64,000 nucleotides of DNA, taken from assembly GCA_046331465.1 (NCBI GenBank), contig JAXLQV010000003.1, positions 1,240,001 through 1,304,000 on the forward strand, in the 5' to 3' direction. Position numbers and translations under genes: made by a program. The DNA is from UBA5066 sp046331465 (GTDB lineage Bacteria > Acidobacteriota > Thermoanaerobaculia > UBA5066). The notes under the pieces are model-generated. The model saw only the letters and a program-made list of their open reading frames with translations, made no database searches and was not told the DNA's origin. This document shows, piece after piece, positions 40,827-48,906 of this stretch (position 1 is its first letter; each line of letters opens with the position of its first letter).

Positions 40827-41374
40827 GCCTCGAGCGGTTCACGCGGGGCTCGGCGCTCCGCACGACTCTCCTCTTCGTCCTCGGCGCCTACACGGGGGCG
40901 CTCCTCTTCTTCGCGGGCACCGCCGGCGTCGTCCTCCGCGAGTCTCCCTCCCGCCACGCGGGAGGGGGCGTAAACCGCGCCCTCCTCGACGTCCTCGACG
41001 TCTCGTCCTACGCGGCCGCGGCCGTCGCCTTCCTCCTCGTCCTCGTCCTCGACCGCGTCGAGCCGCTCGCGAAGGTCCAGAAGGGCCTCGCGCTCCGTCT
41101 CCTCGCGGTCGTCGCGGCGGCGGCCTTCGCCTCGCACGAGGTCGTCACGCCCCAGATGATGGCTCTCCGCGACCGTCTCCCGACGCTCATCGACCTCCTG
41201 CCGGCGACGGACCCGGGACGGAAGGAGTGGGGACGCCTCCACGCCTTCTCCTCGACGATCCTCCTCGTGAGGATCCTGGCGTCGGCGGCGCTCTTCGTCC
41301 TCCTCGCGCGGAAGCCGCGCCGGACGATCGCGGTCGCTTCGCCCGCGTCGGGCGACGGCGCGCCGACGGCCTGA
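40823..41374 (+). CDS. Four-helix membrane protein, DUF4149-like
   Basis: A 183-residue inner-membrane protein with four predicted helices at about residues 14-40, 60-82, 88-108 and 148-165. The helix pattern and the conserved HEVVTPQMMALR and EWGRLHAFSST segments resemble DUF4149/TMEM205-like proteins of unknown function. It is translationally coupled to the mqnD-like gene (ATGA), so a link to the quinone pathway or membrane is possible but unproven. Confidence 0.65.
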   Translation: MSLERFTRGSALRTTLLFVLGAYTGALLFFAGTAGVVLRESPSRHAGGGVNRALLDVLDVSSYAAAAVAFLLVLVLDRVEPLAKVQKGLALRLLAVVAAAAFASHEVVTPQMMALRDRLPTLIDLLPATDPGRKEWGRLHAFSSTILLVRILASAALFVLLARKPRRTIAVASPASGDGAPTA

Positions 41375-41413
41375 CGGGGGGCGGCGCCGGGCGGCTCCCC
41401 GCCCGCCGCCGCG

Positions 41414-42721
41414 TCAGGCGGGCCGGGCGGGCTTCTTCGCTCGGGCGGCGTCGATGCGCTTCTTCAGCGCCGCGTTCTCGGGCTCGAGCTCGGCGGCGCG
41501 GGCGAACGCGGCCGACGCGCCCTTCGCGTCGCCCGACGCGACGAGGGCCTCGCCGAGCGCGGCCTGCGCGAACGCGTCGCCTCCCTGCGAGACCTCGACA
41601 GCCCGGCGCGCCTTCTCGACGGCGGCGGGGACGTCCCTGAGGGAGAGGAGGAGGGTGGACGCCCGGGAGAAGAGCGCCGGGTCGGACGGAGCCTGCGCGA
41701 GCGCGGCGTCGACGGTCTTCCGGGCCTCGGCGGGCTGGGAGGCGAAGGCGAGGGCCTCGGCGAGCCCGAGCATCCTCTGCGTCCGGGACCAGGCGCCGCC
41801 GCCGGAGCTCTCTCCGAGCGCGACGGCCTTCCGCGCGGCGGCGACGGCGGCCTCGGGCTTCCTGCCCAGCCTCTCGGCGACGGCGAGGGCGGAGTAGAGG
41901 TCGGGCGCGAACGGGGAGCCCTCGGGGAGCCCCTTCAGGCCGGCGAGAGCGGAGGCGCGGGCGGCGGCGGCGTCGCCCAGCCGCGCCTGCTCGCGCGAGG
42001 CGGCGAGGCGGAGGATGACGACACGCGGGTCGGCGGAGAGGCGCGGCGCGAGCGACTCGATCAGGTCGAGCGTCTCCGGGGAGAGCTTCTCGACGCCGTC
42101 CTCGAGGCTCACGAGGTAGAGGAAGGTGTCGCGGGCGCCCGCCTCCAGGAGCCCGGGGTCCTCCTCGACGGCGCGGTTCGCGAGCGGGCGGAGGCGCGCG
42201 AGGTCGTTCTTCTGACCGAGCTGCGCGGCGGCGCTCCCGGCGAGGGCCGGGTCCCACTCCTTCTGGAGCTTCTTCAGCGCGTCGGCGAGCGCCGTCCTGC
42301 CGGCGAGGATCGCGTCGCCGGCGCCGATGAAGTTCTCCGGCGGGTAGACGCCCGAGATCCGGTCGAGCTCGTTCCCGGAAGGGTCGAGGAAAAGGATCGT
42401 CGGGAAGGCGCGGACGGCGTAGCGCTGCGCGAGGCGGCGTCCTTCCCCCTTCTCGGCGTCGACCTTCACGGCGATGACGTTCTTCCGCGCCCACTCGCCG
42501 ACGGCCGGGTCGGCAAAGGTCATCCGGTCGAGCTGCTTGCAGGGCCCGCACCAGACGGCGTAGGTGTCGACCATCAGGGGCTTCTTCTCGGTACGGGCGC
42601 GCTTGAGCGCCTCGGCGAACGGGCGCCCCTCCGAGAACGCGATGCCCTGGGCCGCCGCCGTCCCGGCGGGAGCCGTGGCGACGGCGAGGACGAGGGCCGC
42701 GGAACGGGCGAAACGGCGCAT
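41414..42721 (-). CDS. Periplasmic thioredoxin-fold / TPR protein
   Basis: A 435-residue exported protein. It has a signal peptide (RRFARSAALVLAVATAPAGTAAA), then a thioredoxin domain of about 110 residues with the active site YAVWCGPCKQLD and the cis-Pro strand AFPTILFLDP. From about residue 170 TPR-like helical repeats run to a Lys-rich end. It may be a periplasmic disulfide reductase or isomerase linked to a protein-binding scaffold. The ATG at 42721 starts the signal peptide; an in-frame start 17 codons earlier adds only charged residues. Confidence 0.82.
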   Translation of the reverse strand: MRRFARSAALVLAVATAPAGTAAAQGIAFSEGRPFAEALKRARTEKKPLMVDTYAVWCGPCKQLDRMTFADPAVGEWARKNVIAVKVDAEKGEGRRLAQRYAVRAFPTILFLDPSGNELDRISGVYPPENFIGAGDAILAGRTALADALKKLQKEWDPALAGSAAAQLGQKNDLARLRPLANRAVEEDPGLLEAGARDTFLYLVSLEDGVEKLSPETLDLIESLAPRLSADPRVVILRLAASREQARLGDAAAARASALAGLKGLPEGSPFAPDLYSALAVAERLGRKPEAAVAAARKAVALGESSGGGAWSRTQRMLGLAEALAFASQPAEARKTVDAALAQAPSDPALFSRASTLLLSLRDVPAAVEKARRAVEVSQGGDAFAQAALGEALVASGDAKGASAAFARAAELEPENAALKKRIDAARAKKPARPA

Positions 42722-42729
42722 GGGCGGGG

Positions 42730-42735
42730 ATGTAA
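42730..42735 (-). promoter_or_regulatory. -10-like hexamer before thioredoxin/TPR gene
   Basis: TTACAT on the minus strand ends eight bases before ATG 42721; there is no Shine-Dalgarno. Confidence 0.35.
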
Positions 42736-42783
42736 GCACGCTCCGTTCCCGGGGGTCAAACGAACGGGGCACCGCGCACGCGG

Positions 42784-43620
42784 TCAGAACGCCGGGCGGA
42801 GCGGGTGGGGAGGCACGGGCTCGGGCTCTCCCGGGTAGCCGACCGACTCGAGGAAGAGCCCCGACGGGGGGACGGTGAGCCGCGCCGGGTCGCCGGTCCG
42901 CTCGACGAGGAGCCGCGCGACGTCGGCCTCCGTCATCCGCCCGGCGCCGACCTCGAGGAGGATGCCGACGACGCGGCGGACCATCTTCCAGAGGAAGTGC
43001 GACGCGGCGATCCGTACGAGGACGAGCCCGTCGGCCTCGGCGGGCGCGGTGACCGACGCCCGCTCGACGACGACGATCGTCGAATCGTGCCCCTCGGGGT
43101 TCTCGCAGAAGCTCCTGAAGTCGTGGCGTCCCTCGAGGAGGCGCGCGGCCCGCTCCATCGTGCCGACGTCGAGCGCGTCCTTCGCCCAGTAGACGAACGG
43201 CTTCCCGAAGCCGGTGCGGCGGCGGGCGATCCGGTAGCGGTAGACGCGGCGGACGGCGTCGTGGCGCGCGTGGAACGACGGGGCGGCGTGCGCGAGCGAG
43301 ACGACGTTCACGTCGGGCGGGAGGAGGTCGTTCCAGCGCTTCAGCGCGTCGGCCGGGTCGCCGACGCGGACCCGGGGTGAGAGGTGGATGGAGGCGACCT
43401 GGCCGAACGCGTGGACGCCGGCGTCGGTGCGCCCGGCCCCGTGCACCCGGACGCCCGGGCCCCAGAGCTCGTGGGCCGCGGCCATGAGCGTCCCCTGCAC
43501 GGTCCGGGCGTTCAGCTGCGACTGCCAGCCCCGGTAGCGGCCGCCGTCGTACTCGATCGTCGCGCGGAGGACGGGGCCGGAGGGGGCGGAGGTCTTCGAG
43601 GGGGTGCGGCTCGGGATCAC
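42784..43620 (-). CDS. truA: tRNA pseudouridine synthase A
   Basis: A 278-residue enzyme that makes pseudouridine at tRNA positions 38-40. It has ATIEYDGGRYRGWQ, the catalytic Asp in GAGRTDAGVHAFGQV, YRYRI and FLWKMVRRVVGIL. The GTG at 43620 is chosen because GACAAT ends six bases before it, the leaderless pattern seen across the window; an in-frame GTG at 43650 would add ten residues. It is divergent from the RsbW-like gene. Confidence 0.92.
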   Translation of the reverse strand: MIPSRTPSKTSAPSGPVLRATIEYDGGRYRGWQSQLNARTVQGTLMAAAHELWGPGVRVHGAGRTDAGVHAFGQVASIHLSPRVRVGDPADALKRWNDLLPPDVNVVSLAHAAPSFHARHDAVRRVYRYRIARRRTGFGKPFVYWAKDALDVGTMERAARLLEGRHDFRSFCENPEGHDSTIVVVERASVTAPAEADGLVLVRIAASHFLWKMVRRVVGILLEVGAGRMTEADVARLLVERTGDPARLTVPPSGLFLESVGYPGEPEPVPPHPLRPAF

Positions 43621-43626
43621 GCGTCC

Positions 43627-43632
43627 ATTGTC
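43627..43632 (-). promoter_or_regulatory. -10 hexamer, leaderless truA
   Basis: GACAAT on the minus strand ends six bases before GTG 43620. Confidence 0.45.
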
Positions 43633-43674
43633 GCAGGGGGCGCGGCGCACGCTCTATGATCGTCCGCGAGCCTC

Positions 43675-44115
43675 ATGAGAGGACGTCGGACGATCTCCCT
43701 CTCCGCCGAGGCGGACTTCCCGTCGGTCCGCCTGCTGGCGGCCGCCTGCCACGGCGTCCTCGACGAGTGGGGGCTCCCGCCCGCGCGGCGCTCGCTCCTC
43801 GAGCTCGCCCTCGTCGAGGCGGCCACGAACGTCGTGCGGCACGCGTACGGCGGCCGCGGCGGGCGCGTCGAGGTCGAGCTGTCGCGCGAGGGGACGGCGA
43901 TCACGCTCGCCGTCGTCGACTCGGGCATCGCGTTCGACCCGACGTCCGTCCCCCCGCCGCGCGAGCCCGACCCGGCGGACCCCTCGACCTGGCCCGAGGG
44001 GGGGATGGGCCTCCCGATCATCCGGGCCGCCTGCGACGAGCTCCGCTACAGGTCCGAGGGAGGGAGGAACCGTCTCTCGCTCCACCTGACGGTGGACGGA
44101 CCCGGGCGCACGTGA
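43675..44115 (+). CDS. RsbW-like anti-sigma factor / GHKL serine kinase
   Basis: A 146-residue protein of the SpoIIAB/RsbW ATP-binding family, which phosphorylates anti-anti-sigma factors or binds sigma factors. The N box LALVEAATNVVRHAYGG, the G1 box VVDSGIAFDP and the G2 region GGMGLPIIRAACDEL are all present. No anti-anti-sigma or sigma gene lies nearby, so its partner is unknown. TATGAT at 43655-43660 may be its -10. Its stop overlaps the next gene's GTG start. Confidence 0.85.
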   Translation: MRGRRTISLSAEADFPSVRLLAAACHGVLDEWGLPPARRSLLELALVEAATNVVRHAYGGRGGRVEVELSREGTAITLAVVDSGIAFDPTSVPPPREPDPADPSTWPEGGMGLPIIRAACDELRYRSEGGRNRLSLHLTVDGPGRT

Positions 44116-45278
44116 CGGCGACGGCACGCCGCTTCACGGCCGCCGCGGTCCCGGCCGTGGAGCGACGGTGCGCCGAGACGCTCGCCGCCCTCCTGTCGCG
44201 CCTCGCGGAGGCGGCGGGCGAGCCGCTCGCGGGCGCGGCGCTCGGCGGCGCGCTCGGCCGCGGCGAGGCGCCGACGACCGTCGACGCCGCCGGGGCCTTC
44301 GTCACGGGAGCCCCGTTCGAGCTCCTCGTCGTCCTCGACGGGACCCCGGGCCGCGCGGCCGGCCTCGCGCCGCGCCTCCTCCGCGAGCTCGCCGCGACCG
44401 CGCGGTCGCGCCACGCGGCCGTGCGCGTCGACGTCGCGGCGCTCGCGGCTCTCGCGCACGTCCCGCCGACGATCGAGGCGATCGAGGCCGCCGCGGCGGA
44501 CCGCGTCGTCGCAGGGCCTCCCGACCTCCTCGCGCCGCTCGCCCGCCTCGCGGCGGCGCAGCCCGCGCCGCTCGAGGCGCTCCGCCTCCTCGTGCGGCGC
44601 GGGGCTGCGCTCCTCGAGGCGGAGCGGACGCTCGCGCGCCGCGGCGCGGGCCGCGCGTCGGTCCTCGCAGGGCAGGCCGCGGTCCGCGGGGTCGACCTCG
44701 CGCTCGGCACGGCGCTCCTCGTCTCGGCGGGGCGGTTCCGCCCGACCGACGCGGAGCGCGCCGCCGAGCTGCGCCTCCTCGCCGCGCCCGCGGAGAGCGG
44801 CGCCGCCGCGGAAGGATTCCACGTCGGGATGACGCGCACGCGCTTCCGCGACGTGGTAGAGCGGCACCGCGAGGCGGTGGCCGCGGCGGCGAAGGTCGAG
44901 CTGCCGGAGACGCTCGCCGAGGCGCGGACGCAGGTGGGCCGCGCCTCCGACCGCTTCCTCGAGGTCCTGCGCCTCTTCGAGGAGGAACGGCTCGGGCGGA
45001 GCCTCCCCTCGTGGACCGACTACGTCCGCGCCCTCGCGGCGCGCCACGGCTCGGCGGGGGGGCCGGGGCTCTTCGGCGCGCGTCCCTCCGACGACCTGCC
45101 GGGCCGTCGCGCGGTCCGCGACTGGCCGCCCGCCGAGCGCCTCGCACCGGCCCTCGCGACGCTCCTCGACTGGGATCCCGGGGACCTCACGATCGCCCCC
45201 GTCCTCCTCGACCTCCCCGACGGCGCGCCGAAGGAAGCGCTCGGGCCGCGCCTGGCGACGCTCGCCGCCGGCGCCTGA
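44112..45278 (+). CDS. Unknown 388-residue protein, weak nucleotidyltransferase resemblance
   Basis: The start is a GTG overlapping the RsbW-like stop (GTGA). LGGALGRGEAP followed by APFELLVVLDG vaguely resembles the G-G/S...D-x-D pattern of nucleotidyltransferases, but the paired aspartates are not clear. The rest is Ala, Leu and Arg-rich and helical, with LPETLAEARTQVGRASDRFLEV and FEEERLGRSLPSWTDYVRAL near the end. There is no signal peptide or membrane helix. Coupling to the RsbW-like gene suggests a shared pathway. Function is unknown. Confidence 0.6.
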   Translation: MTATARRFTAAAVPAVERRCAETLAALLSRLAEAAGEPLAGAALGGALGRGEAPTTVDAAGAFVTGAPFELLVVLDGTPGRAAGLAPRLLRELAATARSRHAAVRVDVAALAALAHVPPTIEAIEAAAADRVVAGPPDLLAPLARLAAAQPAPLEALRLLVRRGAALLEAERTLARRGAGRASVLAGQAAVRGVDLALGTALLVSAGRFRPTDAERAAELRLLAAPAESGAAAEGFHVGMTRTRFRDVVERHREAVAAAAKVELPETLAEARTQVGRASDRFLEVLRLFEEERLGRSLPSWTDYVRALAARHGSAGGPGLFGARPSDDLPGRRAVRDWPPAERLAPALATLLDWDPGDLTIAPVLLDLPDGAPKEALGPRLATLAAGA

Positions 45279-45304
45279 CCCGCGGGACCGCATGCCCCGG
45301 GCCG

Positions 45305-45310
45305 TATACT
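45305..45310 (+). promoter_or_regulatory. -10 hexamer, leaderless GT39-like gene
   Basis: TATACT ends eight bases before GTG 45319, with no Shine-Dalgarno. Confidence 0.5.
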
Positions 45311-45318
45311 CCGCCGCC

Positions 45319-47058
45319 GTGACGTCCGTGACCGAGATGGCGGACGACCCGGGGGCCTCCGGGCGCCTCCTGTTCGTCCTGGCCCTCCTCGCGGGCCTCT
45401 TCCTCCGGCTCGTGCAGCTCGGATCGCCCGACCTCTTCGGCCCCGACGAGGGGACGTGGGCGATCGGGGCCCGCAACGTCGTGGAGGGAGGAGTCCCGCA
45501 GCTCCTCGCCCTCTCCGCGACGCCCCTCGGCGACGCGAGCGGCACGCCCGTCTTCTTCCCCGTGCTCCTCGCGCTCATGGTGAAGGTCTTCGGCGCGCAC
45601 GAGTGGGCGATCCGGCTCCCCTCCGTCTTCGCCGGGCTCGTCGGCGCGTTCGTCCTCGAGCGGATCGTGCGGCGCGGCTACGGCCAGCCGGCCGGCCACA
45701 TCGCGGGCGCGTTCGCCGCCCTCGCGCCGCCCCTCGTCCTCGCGAACCGCGCCGCGACGGTCGAGCCGACCCTCACGCTCCTCGGCCTCGCGGGGATCAT
45801 CTTCGGCCTCCGCGCCTTCGAGGAGGACAGCCCGGGCGAGGCGCCGCTCGCGGGCGTCCTCTTCGGCCTCGGCTTCCTGACGAAGGGGTACTCCGTCGGC
45901 CTCTTCGTCGCGCCGCTCCTCGTCGCGCTCCTCTTCCGCCCGCGCCTCTTCTCCCTCGGGAGGACGAAGCGGTCGCTCGCGCTCCTCGCGACGACGTTCG
46001 TCCTGACGGCCGGACTGCCGCTCCTCCTCACGGCGACCCTCCACCCCGAGGCGTTCGCGCCGCAGGTGGCCCGCGCGTTCGGGAGCGCGCCGGAGGCGCT
46101 CCGGCAGCTCGGCGACGTCGCCCTCGTGAGCGCCGACCTCCGGATGATCGTTCGGACGCTCTTCGTCCTCCTGCCGCTCGTCGGCGTCGGCATCGCCTAC
46201 CTGACGCGCCCGGTCGGCGAGGAGGAGATGGTGTCGGGCGCGACCGGCGGCGAGCGGCGGCTGTCGCACATGGCGCTCTGGATCGCGTACGGCGTCGAGC
46301 TCGTCATCCTCGTCGCCGTCGCCGGCTCCCTCGAGCTCTCCTCGACGACCGTCCTCCCGGCCCTCTCCGCGCTCGCCGGCCTCGGCGGCGCGGCCCTCCT
46401 GACCCGCCCGCGGACGAGGCGCCGCGCCCGGTTCGAGGCGGCCACGACGATCGCCTCGGGCGTCGTCGTCCTCGCGATCGCGGCGCTCCTCGTCGCGCAC
46501 CCGAGCCGGCCGCTCTTCGACGGCGGGCGGAGCGCCCCCCTCACGGCGGCGGGCGCCCTCGCCGCGATCGCCTTCTGCACCGCGGGCGCCGCGTGGCTCG
46601 CCTCGGGCGACGCGGAGCGTCGCGTCGGCTTCGTCTTCCTCTCGGTGCTCCTCGTCTCGGAGGGGCTCGGCGCCGCGCGCGCGATCCGGCACGACGTCCT
46701 CGACCACCGCACCGGCGCGCGCGCCATGGCCGAGCAGGTCGCCCCGGCGCTCCTCCCGCTCCCGCCGCGCGCGGTCACGTTCCGCGCGCCCGAGACCGAG
46801 GCGCTCGCCTTCCTCCTCTTCCGGACCGGCATCACCTGGGCCGACCGTCCCTCGGTCGAGAAGATCGCCGAGGAGGCCCGGCTCCGGACGACGGTCGTCT
46901 GGGCGTTCCGGGAGGCGGCGACCGACGACGCCTCCGCGCCGGCGCCGCTCGTCCGCGCCTGGCTCATCGTGAACACGCGCGAGGTGACGACCGAGGTCGA
47001 CGCGCGCGCGGGGCGGAAGACGGGACTCCGCGTCTTCGTCGCGCCCCCTCCCTCATAA
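45319..47058 (+). CDS. GT39/ArnT-like membrane glycosyltransferase
   Basis: A 579-residue protein with about 12 membrane helices. The first extracytoplasmic loop contains GSPDLFGPDEGTWA, where the acidic D-E pair matches the catalytic position of dolichyl/undecaprenyl-phosphate-sugar transferases. PVFFPVLLALMVKVFGAHEWAIRLPSV is also typical of the family. It transfers a sugar from a lipid carrier on the periplasmic side; the acceptor is unknown. GTG 45319 is chosen for the TATACT upstream; an ATG 27 bases earlier is in frame. A nucleotidyltransferase/sugar transferase gene follows by 10 bases. Confidence 0.75.
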   Translation: MTSVTEMADDPGASGRLLFVLALLAGLFLRLVQLGSPDLFGPDEGTWAIGARNVVEGGVPQLLALSATPLGDASGTPVFFPVLLALMVKVFGAHEWAIRLPSVFAGLVGAFVLERIVRRGYGQPAGHIAGAFAALAPPLVLANRAATVEPTLTLLGLAGIIFGLRAFEEDSPGEAPLAGVLFGLGFLTKGYSVGLFVAPLLVALLFRPRLFSLGRTKRSLALLATTFVLTAGLPLLLTATLHPEAFAPQVARAFGSAPEALRQLGDVALVSADLRMIVRTLFVLLPLVGVGIAYLTRPVGEEEMVSGATGGERRLSHMALWIAYGVELVILVAVAGSLELSSTTVLPALSALAGLGGAALLTRPRTRRRARFEAATTIASGVVVLAIAALLVAHPSRPLFDGGRSAPLTAAGALAAIAFCTAGAAWLASGDAERRVGFVFLSVLLVSEGLGAARAIRHDVLDHRTGARAMAEQVAPALLPLPPRAVTFRAPETEALAFLLFRTGITWADRPSVEKIAEEARLRTTVVWAFREAATDDASAPAPLVRAWLIVNTREVTTEVDARAGRKTGLRVFVAPPPS

Positions 47059-47059
47059 T
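47054..47059 (+). promoter_or_regulatory. -10-like hexamer before nucleotidyltransferase fusion gene
   Basis: CATAAT ends nine bases before ATG 47069; it overlaps the end of the preceding gene. Confidence 0.35.
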
Positions 47060-47068
47060 CGGCGGCCC

Positions 47069-48424
47069 ATGACGACCGTACTCCTCGCGGACCGCGACGG
47101 GCACGCCCTCGGCCCCCTCGCGGAGAAGACCGTCCCCGCCCTCCTCCCCCTGCGCGGCGCCCCGGTCCTCGAGCGGGCGCTCGAGGCGCTCGTCGAGGCC
47201 GGCATCCGGTCGGCCCTCGTCGTCGTCGGGCCCCGCGGCGCCGAGGTCGAGCGGCGCTTCGGGAAGGGGATCCGCTGGGGGATCGCGCTCGAGTACGTCC
47301 GCCGCGAGGAGGACGAGACGACCGGCGCCGTCCTCCGCCGCGTCGAGCAGAGGCTCGACGGCGACACGCTCGTCCTCCGGGGCGACGCGGCGATCGAGGG
47401 GGCGTTCGGCGACTTCGCGCGCCGCGTCGGCGGGCGGCCCGAGCCGGTCGTCGCCGCGGTCTCGGGGGGACGGCCCGCCGGGATGTGGCGCGTGAAGCCC
47501 GAGGCGCTGAAGAAGGCCGAGCTCCCGCGCGACCCCGCGGACGCGGACTGGACCCTCGACCCGAGGCAGGCGCCGCTCGACGTCGGCTCCGGCGTCTCGC
47601 CCCTCGACGGCCTCGCGGCCTGGAGCGCCCTCGAGCGCGCCGACGCGAAGCCGGCGACCTCGGAGCGGGCGACGGTGGCCGCCGGGGCGAAGCTCTCCGG
47701 CGGCACGACGGTCGCCGAGGAGGCGGTCGTCCTCGCCGGCGCCGTGCTCGACGGCGTGTCGGTGCTCCCCCGGACGGCCGTCCCGGAGGGCGTCTCGCTC
47801 TCCGGCGTCGCCGTCTCCCAGAACCTCGTCGTCGACCCGGCGACGGGCGCCTCCACGCTCCTCACCGACCTCCTCCCGCCGGCGGGCGTTCCGCGCGGGA
47901 CGGGGCCGGCGAGCCGGCTCGCGGGGTTCGTCCTCTTCGCCCTCTCCCTCCCGCTCTGGCCGGTCGCGTTCGCCTGGTCGTTCGTCGCGAACGCGGGGCA
48001 CGCGACGCGCCCCTTTGCGTTCGCCGGGAACGGTCCGGCGGCGGGGACGCGCGAGACGGTCCGCACGTTCCGCTTCGAGACCGCCGTCCCCGTCCTCCGC
48101 GACCTCCCGCTCCTCCTCGCGGTCCTCCGCGGGAAGCTCGCCGTCGCGGGGGTCGCGCCGCTCGCCCCCGAGGAGGAGGAAGGGGCGAAGGAGGCGTGGG
48201 CCGCCGCGCGCCGCGAGGCGCCGGTCGGTCTCCTGGCCCGCTCGCGGATGGTCGTCCCCGCCTCCGCGCCGGCCGAGGTCGCGCGCGTCGTCGACGCCTT
48301 CGACGCGCGCCGCGGCTGCCGGGGCCTCGTGGCCCTCGGCCTCGCGACGTTCTTCTCGGCGCGGGCGTGGACCGCGCCGAAGGGGTGGAACCCCGACGAG
48401 ATCCCCGGCAGCGTGGGCACCTGA
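47069..48424 (+). CDS. Sugar nucleotidyltransferase-like / degenerate sugar-transferase fusion
   Basis: A 451-residue protein. Residues 1-125 resemble a sugar-1-phosphate nucleotidyltransferase (TVLLADRDGHALGPLAEKTV, LEALVEAGIRSALVVVG), but the canonical GxGTRL loop is altered to LADRDGHAL, so catalysis is doubtful. Residues ~195-250 look like a few left-handed beta-helix turns. A membrane hairpin follows (LAGFVLFALSLPLWPVAFAW, ~290-310). The end (ETAVPVLRDLPLLLAVLRGK, AVAGVAPLAPEE) resembles the C-terminus of WbaP/WcaJ-type sugar transferases. It may initiate or regulate a polysaccharide pathway with the GT39-like gene upstream. Confidence 0.6.
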   Translation: MTTVLLADRDGHALGPLAEKTVPALLPLRGAPVLERALEALVEAGIRSALVVVGPRGAEVERRFGKGIRWGIALEYVRREEDETTGAVLRRVEQRLDGDTLVLRGDAAIEGAFGDFARRVGGRPEPVVAAVSGGRPAGMWRVKPEALKKAELPRDPADADWTLDPRQAPLDVGSGVSPLDGLAAWSALERADAKPATSERATVAAGAKLSGGTTVAEEAVVLAGAVLDGVSVLPRTAVPEGVSLSGVAVSQNLVVDPATGASTLLTDLLPPAGVPRGTGPASRLAGFVLFALSLPLWPVAFAWSFVANAGHATRPFAFAGNGPAAGTRETVRTFRFETAVPVLRDLPLLLAVLRGKLAVAGVAPLAPEEEEGAKEAWAAARREAPVGLLARSRMVVPASAPAEVARVVDAFDARRGCRGLVALGLATFFSARAWTAPKGWNPDEIPGSVGT

Positions 48425-48449
48425 GCCCGCGCGGCGCGACGGAGGAAAG

Positions 48450-48896
48450 ATGTCCGGAGAGCACCGCTTCACCGCCTCGGCGACCTGGGACCCGGCCGGA
48501 CGGACGGGCGACCTCGCGAGCGGCACCGGCCTCCTCGCGACGCCTTTCGGCGGGGCGCCGTCGCTCGGCGGCCGCGCCGACCGGACGAACCCCGAGGAGC
48601 TCCTCCTCGGCGCGCTCCTCGCCTGCTTCGTCCAGACCTGGGCGATCTTCCTCGCCAAGCTCCGCGTCCCCGTCGAGGCGCCCCGGGTCGACGGGACGCT
48701 CGAGCTCGAGGCCGACCCGGCCGGGGGCTTCCGCGTCGCGCGGATCGACCTCGTCGCGCACGTCCCCGCCGAGCTCCTCGCCGAGCGGGAGGCGGACGTC
48801 GCGAAGACGCTCGCCCTCGCCGAGAAGTACTGCATCGTCTCGAAGGCGGTGAAGGGCGAGGGGCGCGAGGTCCGCGTGACGACGCGACCCGCCTGA
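48450..48896 (+). CDS. OsmC/Ohr-family protein
   Basis: A 148-residue protein of the OsmC family of thiol-dependent peroxidases. NPEELLLGALLACFVQTW carries the first reactive cysteine at the start of the long helix, and LAEKYCIVSKAV the second. GGAGGAAAG precedes the ATG. OsmC proteins reduce organic hydroperoxides; exact substrate preference cannot be read. Confidence 0.88.
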   Translation: MSGEHRFTASATWDPAGRTGDLASGTGLLATPFGGAPSLGGRADRTNPEELLLGALLACFVQTWAIFLAKLRVPVEAPRVDGTLELEADPAGGFRVARIDLVAHVPAELLAEREADVAKTLALAEKYCIVSKAVKGEGREVRVTTRPA

Positions 48897-48906
48897 TCGA
48901 GACGGC

